From: Alternaria dauci
Lineage: Eukaryota; Ascomycota; Dothideomycetes; Pleosporales; Pleosporaceae
Assembly (NCBI RefSeq): GCF_042100115.1
Contig: NC_091279.1
Location: 2,480,001-2,544,000 of the forward strand
Direction of reading: 5' to 3'
DNA length: 64,000 bases
Shown: positions 43,861 to 55,286 of the stretch, piece after piece
Layout of the letters: every line of letters starts with the position of its first letter
Numbering within the stretch: the stretch's first letter is position 1
Program-made: the position numbers and the translations under genes
The notes under the pieces: model-generated
What the model was told of the DNA's origin: nothing
Database searches by the model: none
What the model saw: only the letters and a program-made list of their open reading frames with translations

Positions 43861-45554
43861 GATCAAAATTTTCCAAGCCGCGGGAATATTTCCTTTCATC
43901 GACACTTGTGAGTGTTCTTACCTAGTTGAGCAATATTCACGCGGCAAACTGCTACTGTCTGGTGTTTTTGAGGTGCGCTGAACAATGTTTTAGGGTGCTC
44001 TAAAAAGATTTTCCGTTGAGTAATCACGGCACAATTCTTTGCCCAGGCGGAGTTCGGAAATTGAAGCATGCGCCTGGACTCGTATTATTTCGATATGTGG
44101 ATAGAGATACCGAGGCGGTGTAGTAAAGCACAAGAGCTTTTGCTAAGTCTTGTTCCAAGAACTGGTCATGGTCCCATGGAATCGGGTGCATAGGTACGGG
44201 ACGGCAAGCGTTCCGTACGGTGGGCCAAGTGACGCAGGACTAGGCGCCTCTCTAATTCGTACAATAAATGAGAACGTAAAGTCGCTTTTTCGGTCTCCTA
44301 AGAGGCCTACTGTGTTGCGATAACCATTGGTTTTAAGCTTTGGGGAACAGTTGATTGTACCTAGGTATGGCTTTGGTTTTGGTTCGCTGGGTCGTATCCC
44401 TAGGAGCACTATCAAGCCAAGCAACAAGACGTCATCATATGCGTTGCACACCTCTGATCTTACTCAGGCTCATCTCATCTCTTAATTTCTTCTGGAGTTG
44501 TCCGGAATATCCATAAACTCCGGAACAAGTCCACCGCCGCATTACGCTCGGAGCGCACACAGGCTCGACGGGCCGCACTTAGGGCCCATAAGGCGTAAGA
44601 CCTAAATTCGAAACAGCGGGTCCGAAGCATTGCAAGCACAACAGCAGTGAGCGGGTGAAGAAGCGTCGCGAACAAAGTAACGACTTGGATGGAAAGGTCT
44701 GCTTGCGGCTTGAGTCAATGATACAGCACAGACTCAAGTCACTGCGAATTCGACTATAAGAGTGTCAGATACATGGTAATAGATACCATCGACGGCCATT
44801 CAGCCAAGGCTCGGCACGTCATCCCCCGTATTACCACCGGTCCACCATGTTTTCTTGACTGACCGACTACGCCTCAGATGTCCATCCGCTACTAGGCCAA
44901 GTTCAAGACGACGATCAGGCACTGCTTCTACGAGCAGATGGATCTCTCCTGCTCCGAAAGGACTCACACATTCCCTTAATGTTTGTACATCAACATTCAT
45001 GCTAAGCATAGCATCGGCACTGAGCATAAACGAAAAGTAACAGGCCCAACTTAAGAAGGTAAATTTCGCAAGCGAGCATCAGCACTCTTGGCGCAGATTA
45101 GTATGCACATACGACATCCGTTGTCCGTGTAGAAAAGCTTAGGAGGTAAGCAGAAACCAGGAAAATAGCCCGAGCTTGGAAGCGCAATTAGGACAATACA
45201 GACGTCAATCCTGCTGTTTATTAAGCGTAGGCAATATACACCCAATAGGAACAAATGTTCAAGCTCCACATAAGAGGCAACAGGGAAGTAGGAGCGAATA
45301 AAAAATGAAGATGTGAGAAAGCACATGCGGCCATGACGGTGTTGGTGCTAATACCGAGACAGGGCAGCACACAGCAAAGAAATTTGTAGATAAAAGGTGC
45401 CTACCTGCGTCTTTTACAGACCTCATCAGCTCTACAGCCAGATCAGACTTGATTATCACGCACTCGAGAAACTAAATCTGCCATATCGCCGCACCCTGCC
45501 TTCATCTTAACTTTTCAAGTCAATCCTCAACCTTTTCGACTATCTATCTCCACA
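43861..45554. other. intergenic, upstream of cysteine-rich secreted gene
   Basis: 1.7 kb. It contains dispersed-repeat copy B (44271-44393). Frames of up to 102 codons show no domains. A C/T-rich stretch at about 45500-45554 is the likely core promoter of the next gene. Confidence 0.5.
44271..44393 (-). repeat. dispersed short repeat, copy B
   Basis: Best partner of copy A; similarity runs for about 115 bp from ACCCAGCGAA to AAAAGCGACTTT. There are no obvious terminal repeats or target duplications. Confidence 0.65.
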
Positions 45555-45911
45555 ATGAGACTCGTATCAGCTCTTACCTGCGCGCTTCTGGCAACTGCCG
45601 CCCAGGTCCGTAAATCCCTCCTTTCTCTTCTCCATCACCACCATAGATCTAACAGCTCCACCTAGGCAAACTACCGCTGCAGATGCACACCAGCCGGACG
45701 AGTCAACGGCATCTCTGACAATTGCTGCGAGAACGGGGTCACGCTGTCTGACGGGACGCTCGTTTCAGGCAATGTTGAGTCTAATGGTTTCTGTGCCTAC
45801 TACTCTACTGGGTGGTCGAAGGCAGAGTTTTCGAATTCTTATGCCAATTGCTGCAGGGCTTCTGATGGTGAAAATAATGAGTCTAACGGCGCTCAGTGTA
45901 ATGATTTTTAG
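45555..45911 (+). CDS. small cysteine-rich secreted protein (candidate effector)
   Basis: Two exons, 45555-45605 and 45666-45911; 98 residues. The first exon encodes the signal peptide exactly (MRLVSALTCALLATAAQ); the intron has CTAAC before CACCTAG. The mature part of 81 residues has eight cysteines in the order C-x-C, CC, C, CC, C (RCRC, NCCEN, GFCAYY, ANCCRAS, QCND), enough for four disulfides, and is rich in Asn, Ser and Gly. It ends CNDF then TAG. Small size, cysteine content, gene-poor surroundings and an adjacent transposon fit the profile of fungal effectors, but no family was recognised and no activity is claimed. The stop codon lies within the 8-bp target duplication of the downstream MITE, so the insertion left the protein intact but replaced its 3' UTR. 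Confidence 0.75.
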
Positions 45912-45916
45912 AGAGG
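45909..45916. repeat. 8-bp target-site duplication, left of MITE 2
   Basis: TAGAGAGG; the first three bases are the stop codon of the secreted-protein gene. Identical to 46259-46266. Confidence 0.9.
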
Positions 45917-46258
45917 CAGACTTGTCAACAATCAAGCCAAGCAAGCTGGGTACCCCAGCTTGGCTTGATTAATGGGTACCTCTACTTCAGCTTAGCTTAA
46001 TTGGCTTGATAGGTTAAAATTAATAAGCTTATTTAAATAGCTTAATTAGCTTGATGGCCAAAGCATATCCTAAAAGAGAAGGAAAAGGAGGAGGAAAAGG
46101 GGTTAAGATTACGTGTCTTATCTCCACGTGATCTTACTTTATCTAACCTTCTTAATTCTGTTAAGCTTATTAAGCCAAATAATTAAGCTGCTATAAGCTA
46201 GCTTAGCTTAATTGTTTTATACCTCTACTCTAGCTTAGCTTGATTGTTGACAAGTCTG
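45917..46258. mobile_element. hAT-like MITE, copy 2
   Basis: 342 bp. It begins CAGACTTGTCAACAAT and ends with the inverse (ATTGTTGACAAGTCTG), flanked by perfect TAGAGAGG duplications. The outer 60-80 bp match copy 1 closely, while the centre differs (a purine-rich AAGGAAAAGGAGGAGG stretch here, a GGGGTAC-containing part there). It is non-coding. It forms the immediate 3' flank of the cysteine-rich secreted gene. Confidence 0.9.
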
Positions 46259-46266
46259 TAGAGAGG
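46259..46266. repeat. 8-bp target-site duplication, right of MITE 2
   Basis: TAGAGAGG, identical to 45909-45916. Confidence 0.9.
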
Positions 46267-48253
46267 GAGATGGAGGTGGAATGTGGAACGGGCTGGGCGA
46301 CGGGAAAGAGGGGAGGCGGCAGGAGTTGGTGGGTGGAGTTGGCAAGTGGATGGGGTGGAGTGGTGTAACGAGATTCTGAGCATTGGTACGCGTGTGCGAC
46401 GTATCTGTTTATATCCGAGAGATGATATGAAAGACCCACGTTGTACTTTTCTTCTTCTTCTTCTGCTCAATAAATCTTTGTTTGGGTGATCCAATGCTAG
46501 GAACAAATCCTAAAATCCGATATCTTTTGAGCCACCATTCGCATAGCGACTTCAAATCATGATCTTCTTCCTCCATGAGCTCTTCTCGCTGTTTTTTTTT
46601 CTGGTCTATATAAGTGGCCAGCATCGACTCTTTCGCTCCCTTTTTTGAACATGTTCCGCTCGTTTTTACAATGACCTTTGACGAATCTATGTCCGCTTTC
46701 TACGTATTCGAAAGAACTTATACTTATTATTCGCTATGCCTAAAAACACAGTAGTATTTAATGATGTTGCTAGAGAGACTGAGGTTTCACCGCAATCTGG
46801 AAAAAGATCTAGCGTGTACATACAACGCGCTATCTGCAATCCGAACGTTCCTTCACTCCAATACGTTAGCAAAGAACATTAGAATTGAAATGGAAACATC
46901 TGCGTGGTTTGCAACTGTTCTTCGACTTTATCTTAGGGCGAGTCATATGAGAAGGATTTAAAAGACCTTCACAAATAATGTGGAAGACGAAAGACCTTCC
47001 GTTAGCAGTACAGAAACTATAATATCATGCATAGAAACCTTTTGTGTACGTCGATAACAAGAAATGAAAGATATTCTTCTTGAGATTCATCAGAGCTCTG
47101 TTACTAACTCGAAAATTCACAAGCAGGCTACCGATGTGCAGAGAACGATTTGGCGAGCTAGGATGATCTTGTAGACTTCATATGCAATCTAGAGTTCGTA
47201 GCAATCCTTCATCTGCGTTTTATGTCCAGAATGTCTCCTGTAACAAATATGATGGACCTCTAGCAACATGTCGAGGAGTCGGACGAAACGCCCCGACGAT
47301 AAGACCATGACTGTATATGAATCAAGACTAGTACTCTTTGCTCAGTCCTACAGTGTTCTTCCACACGTCTTTAGGCAAACATTCAAAGCTGGAGCTAGAT
47401 AACGCACAGATGTGTCTCGTTCTTCGAGGAGAATCTCCATCTCGACATTATAGAGAAAATCTTAGAGCGTGAAAGATTGATTACAAGCAAAGTTGGGCTT
47501 CCAGTCGATCAATATGTTAGATAAACATACTTCCATTTGCCACTTGTGATGAATCAAACAGTTCTGAGTCCGAGCTCGGCAGCAGGGGCGACATGACCAG
47601 TGCACCCCTCGATAACGGATGGGAATAGCTGTGTTGCCTTAAGGCCGCGGAAGCCGGGGGTGTGTTACGCAACGGTCATTGCCTTTGTGCTTCCGGTACT
47701 TGATCGCGGGTTTATTGATGGTGTCGGACTAAAGATCAATGTCGGCTTTCGACTCGGGCATAACGCATCATTGCATTCTTGAATTCATGGATTCGTTGAA
47801 TCCTGCCTGGGTAGGTACCTGGGAGAGAGCAAAGGATCTAAGCGCAATTTCTTGGAACATGACAACATAGAATGCATGATTATTCCGTGTTTAACCGCAA
47901 GACAGGGATTTTGTGGACCATGGGCGGTTGTTGTTGCGATGCAGACCTACAGGGCTCCTTGTTCTCCAGCGAACCCCGCATCATCATGCGGCACGGTAAC
48001 GTTGTGCGCCGTCATGACGTAGCTCGGTCAGCAGGTCAACTTGCCATCTTGCAAGACGTATCGTAATCGCTCGGATGGTAGGGAATCACTACTCAAAAAT
48101 AACATCTCCGTTGGCCAGTGAGTACAACTCAATTTGCGTAATGCCCGTTCCCGAGGTCTGTCGACGCGCCAGCTATACCACCAAAACCACCAGAATCGAC
48201 ACGAACACCAGACGAATGCCATAAAGAGCACAAGAAGCATCAGTGGAATTAAT
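46267..48253. other. AT-rich, gene-poor region before HET gene 2
   Basis: About 2 kb. The first 150 bp are purine-rich and are probably the original 3' UTR of the secreted-protein gene, displaced by the MITE. From about 46500 to 47560 the DNA is AT-rich with many stops in all frames. A short run at about 47060-47170 (MKDILLEIHQSS...) reads like a relic of coding sequence, but nothing can be assigned. Confidence 0.4.
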
Positions 48254-50510
48254 ATGCAGGAACATACTTCGCCGCCTGCCCACTTATGCGCGCATTGCGT
48301 GGATATCGTATTCCCAGGAACTCCGGAAACGATACATGTGACTTGGATTAGCCCACCAGAAACTCTGTTCATTGGAAAACGCTTTTTTCGACAGGATTGG
48401 AACAACTTAGGACTCTCTTTGGCGGATCTCAGAGTTGGATCCGACGCTGGATACGACTTTTCGCAGCACCTGAAGGACTGTGTAGAGCCCTGCTTGTACG
48501 AAGATACAATTGCTGATGCAGTGCAGCTGTATACTCACCAGAGCGATGATGGTACCATACTCATAGAGCCCTTGATATCTCTACAAAAGTTTCAGCATCC
48601 AGACGATGTATTTGGTGGTCAGGATCCGAGTAGCTGCTTTATGTATGCTAGTAGGTGGAGAGCTCGCGCAAACATCCCTTGTGTGTTGACTAAACCTTCA
48701 GGTAAGAGCTTTTTGTGCTGACACAGAACATGCTGTCATAGGGCTACAGAAGCATTGACTTACAAAAACAGGAGGTGATCTTGACAGTCAATTTCAGTTC
48801 CAAAGGCCAATTTCCCTGAATCCGCTGTCTGCTTGCACGGTCACAGATGTATGTGCACGGTTAAAGCGCTGTGAAGAGGAGCGTGATGGGCGCCACAAGA
48901 TTTGTTCATTGAGCGAGCGCGCGTATATTCCCACCCGCTTGCTCAAGATATCAGGCCATCCAAACCGGCTACAGTTGAGACTTGTTTGTGGAGAGGATAT
49001 GGAAGAACGTGATATATCAGGATATGTGGCCCTGAGTTATTGCTGGGGTGGAGATCAACCAAGCAAGCTGACAAAAGGGAACTACAATCTCTATAAAATG
49101 GAGATTCCTTGGAAAACTCTGCCAAAAGGAATCCAGGATGCTGCTAGAACGGCTGATGCCCTAGGGTTACATTACCTCTGGATCGATTCAATGTGCATCG
49201 TTCAGGACAGTAAGGAGGACAAGGATGCTGAAATCATCCAGATGGCAAGGGTCTATGCTCATGCGACGTTGACGGTCATCAACAAAAGAGGCGACAAAGT
49301 AACTGACGGCTTCCTACATCCCAGAACACTCCCCTCTGGAACCAGTTCAATCCAAATTCGAACCGACGACAGCCAAACACATCGTGTCACCCTAATTTTC
49401 GCAGAGGCCTCGCGTCTAGAGGACAATGTTGCTATCAACACACGAGGATGGGCACTGCAAGAATACCTTCTCTCCCGTCGCCGGCTTACTATTGGCACCT
49501 GGTCAACAGAGTTGCGCTGTCGACGTGAAGTTGCAGCCCACAGAGATGGTGGGGTCATCAGCATTCACCCGGGACGCACCGAGGGTATCCCTCCCATGTC
49601 CAATGGTGGCGACTGGGCAGTTGATAGATCTTTTGAGTCTGATGAAGCGGAGTCTGTCTACAGCAGTAATTTCATCGACGCAGTAATGTTCTTCTCGGTA
49701 AACCCAGAGTATCCATGCCGTCAACTGGTGGAACTTTTCGTCCGTAGACGGTGGTATAGAATCGTTGAGGCTTACAGTTCGCGGTTTGTGACAGAGTGGG
49801 AAGACAGAATACTCGCCATCTCTGGAATTGCTGAAAGATTCGCACGTTTCATACCAAAGCGATACATAACAGGTCTTTGGGAAAGCATGATGCCCGACTC
49901 CTTATGCTGGCTGAACTGTGGTGTAGTTACAGATAGACCGGTCGAGTACCGAGGTCCATCTTGGTCGTGGGTATCAATCGATGGTGGAGTTGCACACAAA
50001 TTCAGCTCGCACTACGTATGCGAGGTCCTGTCCATTGAGTACGCGCTCAAATCAGTTGATGTTTCATACGGGGTCGTAAGCAGTACCACATTGCATATCA
50101 AAAGCCGTGCCTTTTGCGTCGAGTGGAAATACACTAGGTCGGAAATATCGCCAAAAAAAGACGTGAGCGAATTTAGATGGCGCAGAGATGGTCACTACCA
50201 CAAGGTTGGAGGAAGCTGTGAAGATCAACGACACAACTGGCAAAGTTCGCTGGAGCAACAATACCTAGATTCTCGAGAACAAAATACAGAATGGAGCGAG
50301 GTGGTCGTACTGGCGCACGGGCTACGGGACCGCGATTCTATCGTGCATAGAACCTGTTGCATATTGCTAATGAAGGCAGACCAGGTTGAAATTGGCAACG
50401 AATTCCGGGATAGATATCGCAGACTTGGAGTTGTCTTGTTCAAGAGTCATGGGGACCATCTCCTTCCACATATAGATAGCTGGCCGATAAGGTCCTACTA
50501 TGTTATTTAA
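48254..50510 (+). CDS. HET-domain protein (heterokaryon incompatibility type)
   Basis: Two exons, 48254-48701 and 48772-50510; 728 residues if it starts at MQEHTSPPAHLCAHC. An earlier in-frame Met at 48134 gives 40 more residues of poor quality. The N-terminal part has CAHC, then a WISPP...LSLADLRVG region typical of long HET proteins. HET domain at about residues 232-385: DISGYVALSYCWGGDQPSKLT, PKGIQDAARTADALGLHYLWIDSMCIVQDSKEDKDAEI, MARVYAHATLTVINKRG and NTRGWALQEYLLSRR. The rest (IRSYYVI end) has the usual GPSWSWVSIDGG motif. HET domains cause cell death after non-self contact or take part in innate-type responses. No signalling partner domain is seen. Confidence 0.88.
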
Positions 50511-51798
50511 TGATGACCTTGATGTGAAGGGCCTGGACGTCCTTTGTGAATATAATCAACGTTCACTATCGTCTCATTCTATCCACTCGTCTCAGAAGCC
50601 TTATAGCAATCACTAAAAAAAGAACACTAGAGAGCATGTAGTACCCCTCTGCTTTCAAACATAGACTGATAGGAGGATAAGTAGCAAGCTAGATTAAACT
50701 TTTATCCCCTTATAAGTATCAAAAGCCTTCTTTCATAAACCCTCAAAACATGTGCTGCTACAAACGTACTCGAGATTTAATCACTCATTCATGTAACCCT
50801 GTAGGCTGCATATATTCTTAACTCTAGCATGTTTCGACATCCCATCTCAGAACTGTCGGAAGTTAGGAAACGACCAGCACCACAATGCTTCTCTCCAGAC
50901 TGCAAAAGATGACTCTACCTGTGCAATGATTAATACGCGAGCAGCCGATATTGCATTCACACGAGCACGATCGACACTCCGATTGCAACATCAGAACAGA
51001 CGCAGTCACCGATCCATGTACGAAAGGTCTAGCCCACGCGTTGCCAGCACGTTGCGGGCCGCCTCCGCAAATGCGTACATATCCTGTCTACAGGCCAACT
51101 TTCTCTTTCCTCAGTTCTAATTACTTTCAGTAAGAAGACTCAAAAACAGGAAGCAGAAAGCTTGACACTGTGTGGTCCACTTTTTGGAAACAACTACATC
51201 ATGCAAGATGATCTCACTCCGGAAGTCCTGACTCGGCTGATAGCTATCATTTCTTCCTTCCGCTCCTTCTCTTTACAGATATCGATGCTCGGTAAGACAT
51301 CACTGAAGTTCAACGTCGCCAGTTATGGAAGTATTGCCCCTACCTTTTTGTGGTGATGAATTTCATAAGCTTAAGCTAATACCACATAGCTTTAGCGCAT
51401 GCAATAGAGAATTCCATGCTTTTGGAGTATCTAGAGTCGTACGGTTGTCCCACGCTCCGTAGTACATACCATTGGTGGAGATAGTTCTCTTTCTCTTACC
51501 TTGCCTGCATATCCTTCCTTAAGATCGATACTTACAAACAAAATGATCTTCGCATGAGACGGGTGATGGAAGAGCCAAGATCGGCAATTAATTCGTTTCA
51601 TGTCGAGCGACCGGTTGTACCTGTTCATAATGATCAACCATATAACTACACGTGTCCAGCCGGTAGACCCACCCTATGCCTAAGCAGCCGTCTGTATATT
51701 CCCATAATCAACCATTCTTTCCATCGGTATCCGATGTAATCAAACCAACGTCTCGTATTCGTAACATCCATAACTTCATATCGTCTATACACATCGCA
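50511..51798. other. 1.3-kb convergent intergenic region
   Basis: Between the stops of HET gene 2 and the membrane-protein gene. AT-rich with only short frames. No gene or repeat is recognised. Confidence 0.5.
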
Positions 51799-54104
51799 TC
51801 AACCAGGCCGTCTGCTCTTCTTCAACCTAGCCCTCTCCTTCTTACATCCCGTCCCATGCCGCTCATCACGTCCATCTGCCTCCGTATCTCTCTTCTCGTC
51901 CCGAGCTACACTCCCCACACCATCCGCCCCACCATCTGGACTCCGTTCCTCGTACCGCGGTAACCTAGGACTCCCACCATCCCACATACTCTCCTCGATC
52001 CAAGTCGACTCCCTACTCAGCGGCTTTCGACTCAACCTCGCCTCCTCGACACCCCTCAAATACCGCTTCCTCAACTCCTCGTCATCAAGGACATGAAACG
52101 AAACATCCGTGTCTGACCTCACCAACGGCCTAATCTCATGCTCTCCGACCGTCGAAGCCGGCGACGACGGCCAATATCTCTCCTTGCCCGGTGACGCATA
52201 CGTCGGGCTCAGCGGCGACAATGGCGTCATCGTCGTCGACATCCCTCCCTTGCCCACATCCCCATCCTTCTCCTCCCCCTCACACGCCTCATCCTCCACA
52301 CTCTCCACAAACAAATGCCCCTCAATCAGCGTCCCCCTCGTCCCCCTCCCACCATACAACTCCCTCTCCAACCCCTGACTCCGCACCCTCACCAACTCTT
52401 TCCCTGACAACCCCGTGCGCCTCCTCGCCGCAACCGCCATCGCAAACGCCGCCCTCAACGGCGTAAGTCTGTACCCGCGTTTCACAAGCCCACAATTGAA
52501 CTGCGCGTCCTGCCACAAAATATACATACTCAGCGTCCATATCGCCGTGACAAAAATAAACAGCCCAGACATGAGCGTCGCGAAGCCCCACGCGTAGCTC
52601 GGGTTCGCGGTATCAGGAAGACATCGCGATTTGTCGCTGAGGAGTGTGTAGTCGTAGCCGACGTCGTTGTAGCAGTATCCGTAGCTGCCGTTTAGAGTCG
52701 AGGCGTCGTACGCGATGTTGGCGATGGTGATGGAGAAGGTGGCATTGCAGGCATATGTGTTATCCGGGCGGTAGAAGGGGGCGGAGTCGATGTAGTAGTG
52801 GCTGGATGGGTCGGTCCAGGTTTGTGTGTTGTTGGGGTAGGTGAAGGAGCAGGTGTCGTAGTTGGAGAGGTACTGGTTGTAGTAGTAGTATGAGTTTCTG
52901 TACCAATCCCAGCGCTCGTCGGCGGTGGCGATGGTGCCGTTTGGGAATTGGCAGTCGCCTAGTTTTCTTGTTAGTATATATCTGTCAGGGTAGGGGAGGG
53001 GTGTTTACATTTATGGTCTCGTGCGTCTTCCATGTAATCATACGCACTTCTGAGATTGTAGTCGACACATGCCGGTGCCTTGAACGTTTCGTTCTTCGTA
53101 CCCGCTACAACCCAGGTCTCGTGCAGCGCAGTCGCAGGGATAATATTATTCTCCCCTTGGAGATCAATCCACGCAATACTCGTAGCGTCGTAACCCGTCA
53201 TGGCGCCGAGCACAATCGGCACAAGCAGCACGTACCCCGTAGACCAGAACATGTAAAAGAAGAGTGCCTTCGTCCGCGCGCTCTTCGCATTCCAAAGCTC
53301 CTTGATCAGCGTCCACAACGAAAGCAGTCCCGGCCCTTCATTCGCGATGCGCTGGAAGATTTCAAAACTCGCTGGATGCCGCTCAATCGCGCGCAGCAGC
53401 GCGTCGCAAAACACAGTGTAGCTCGCCCACCACGCCAACGCCTGTGCGCCTTTCCCGACGACCAAGTCCCACAGCACGTCGATGGCCTTGACCTGCGAAA
53501 ACGAGAACCGGCCAAACGTCGCGTCGAGCGCGAACAGCTTCTCGATGCCAGTCACCGTCGCGTTCTGCGGCTGTCCGTACACGCCATTGCCACAGCTCAG
53601 CGTTTTATCCGCAAAGATGGAAGTAAACGGCGTGAGGTAGCCGATCAGCGTCATGGGCACTACGACCCAGACGGCCATGAGACAAAACGCATAGAATTGC
53701 TTCTTGCTCCAGCGCATCTGCTTCCATACCGGCGCGTTCTTGATCGTCTTGACGAGCCATTTCATCGCGTTCCAGAGACCCAGACACGCGTCGTGCAACA
53801 CCCAGGTCCAACGGACTTTCCACCGTGCTTTGGCTCGCCAATCCCATTGCCGCGCGGAGCGGCGTCGTGACACACTGTCGTTTCCCCAGGTGGTGATGCG
53901 TTCCCGTTGGTGTGGTTGTGGTGGTAGTGGTGGTTGTGCAGGCAAAGACTCGGTAGACTCGCACGTCGAATCAACACACGTACACGCGACTTTAACAGCA
54001 TCCGCATCCTTCTCTTTCTTATCATGGACAGCACCAGGATCCGGACAACAATCCCCCGTCGTACCACCGCCGCTGCAGGGCGCACCAACACTCCAAGACA
54101 CCAT
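51799..54104 (-). CDS. multi-pass membrane protein of unknown function
   Basis: Two exons, 54104-53009 and 52958-51799; 751 residues. The N-terminus is cysteine- and His/Pro-rich and cytosolic in style (MVSWSVGAPCSGGG). Hydrophobic segments include FYAFCLMAVWVVVPMTLIGYL (about 138-158), LAWWASYTVFCDALL, FFYMFWSTGYVLLVPIVLGAM and ATLMSGLFIFVTAIWTLSMYIL near residue 500. Between the last two lies a large loop with several N-glycosylation sequons (NET, NGT, NNT, NAT, NGS) and cysteines, so this loop is probably lumenal or extracellular. The C-terminal 230 residues are charged and disordered. It matches a fungal conserved hypothetical protein type; I can assign no function. Confidence 0.75.
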
Positions 54105-54237
54105 CTCGTATTATCAAAGATACCACCCAGCCAAAAGTGAACGAAAAAAGTGGAATTGAGACTAGGAGCACCGCATCAATCGTACGCGGTGTCGAGCGAG
54201 CGAAGGAAGGAGCGAGCGGAGCGGCGTCGTGAGGCTT

Positions 54238-54270
<33 letters not shown>

Positions 54271-55286
54271 ACACAGGATACGCGAACTCTGCTCTGCGTC
54301 TGGGGAGCAGAGAAAGGAACGAGACAGCATGCAAACTGCAAATGCCCTCGTCGCGCCACTCCCGTTTTACGAATCGCGCAGGACGCCTGATGATGCGGGA
54401 ATACCGCGGACAGACAACACGGACCTAGTGCGCTGCATGCTGGATGCTTGTAGGTACCAGTCGGTACATGGGCGTTCAGGCACGTTTAGCGTTTGGCTGG
54501 CAGCTCGCGTCCGTTTGTCCCCAATTCTCTCCTCTCTCCTCTCACCTCTAATCTCCCTACAATCATCATTCACTATCCTCTTCCTAATACACACTCCCAC
54601 TCCTCGCCAACCCAACGCTGAGCGACACAGGATTACAATTGCAAAAACAGCGGTCCCGGGCATTTCATGTCTGCCTTGCGGTGTGCAAGGTGTATCCCGG
54701 CCGCTAGCATGGGAGCCCGTACCTGAGGCTAGCTTAGCGAAGCTTAGCGTGGCGTACACAGCCTCATCCGGGGACAGGGGAGTGATACGACCGGAAGTAT
54801 GGCTAGCGGACCGGAGTTGTAAGCTCAAGGGACAAGATGTTCAAGGACAAGAAAGATGCCATAGTGCGGCCGTGGATTCGTATGCATCTCGAAGTGATTT
54901 GTCTAGTTGTTGATGATAAATGTCATGAATGCTGTTACTGGTTTTTTATCAACCTGTCGATCCTTATTGATCTTAGAGGACGGCGGCGCATCACAGCTAC
55001 TCACTCACGACTACAATGATGCTGTCGACACGAACAAGACCAACGCCCACTGTTCAAGAGAGACATCAAGAAACATGCATGGAATCAACCATTGACAGCC
55101 ATGCTCACTCTCTCAACTCACTAAAAGCATATCAGAAACTCCCTCCATTCACCAATATACTACTGCCCAGCATCGAGCACCAGGCCCAACCCACGCATCG
55201 CATCCCAACCAATCCAACACCCTTTATGTATTACAAAACGCCCATATCAAACCACGCCCTGAACCTCTCCGTCTAAACAATTCCTC
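54105..55286. other. intergenic, membrane protein / CaMKK-like kinase
   Basis: 1.2 kb between two minus-strand genes. It contains a dinucleotide repeat (54240-54268) and no supported gene. Confidence 0.5.
54240..54268. repeat. (CA)n microsatellite
   Basis: About 14 uninterrupted CA units in the 5' flank of the multi-pass membrane protein gene. Confidence 0.85.

Noticed and set aside
54240..54268. CA repeat as a regulatory element
   Set aside because: Simple microsatellite; nothing beyond length polymorphism can be claimed.
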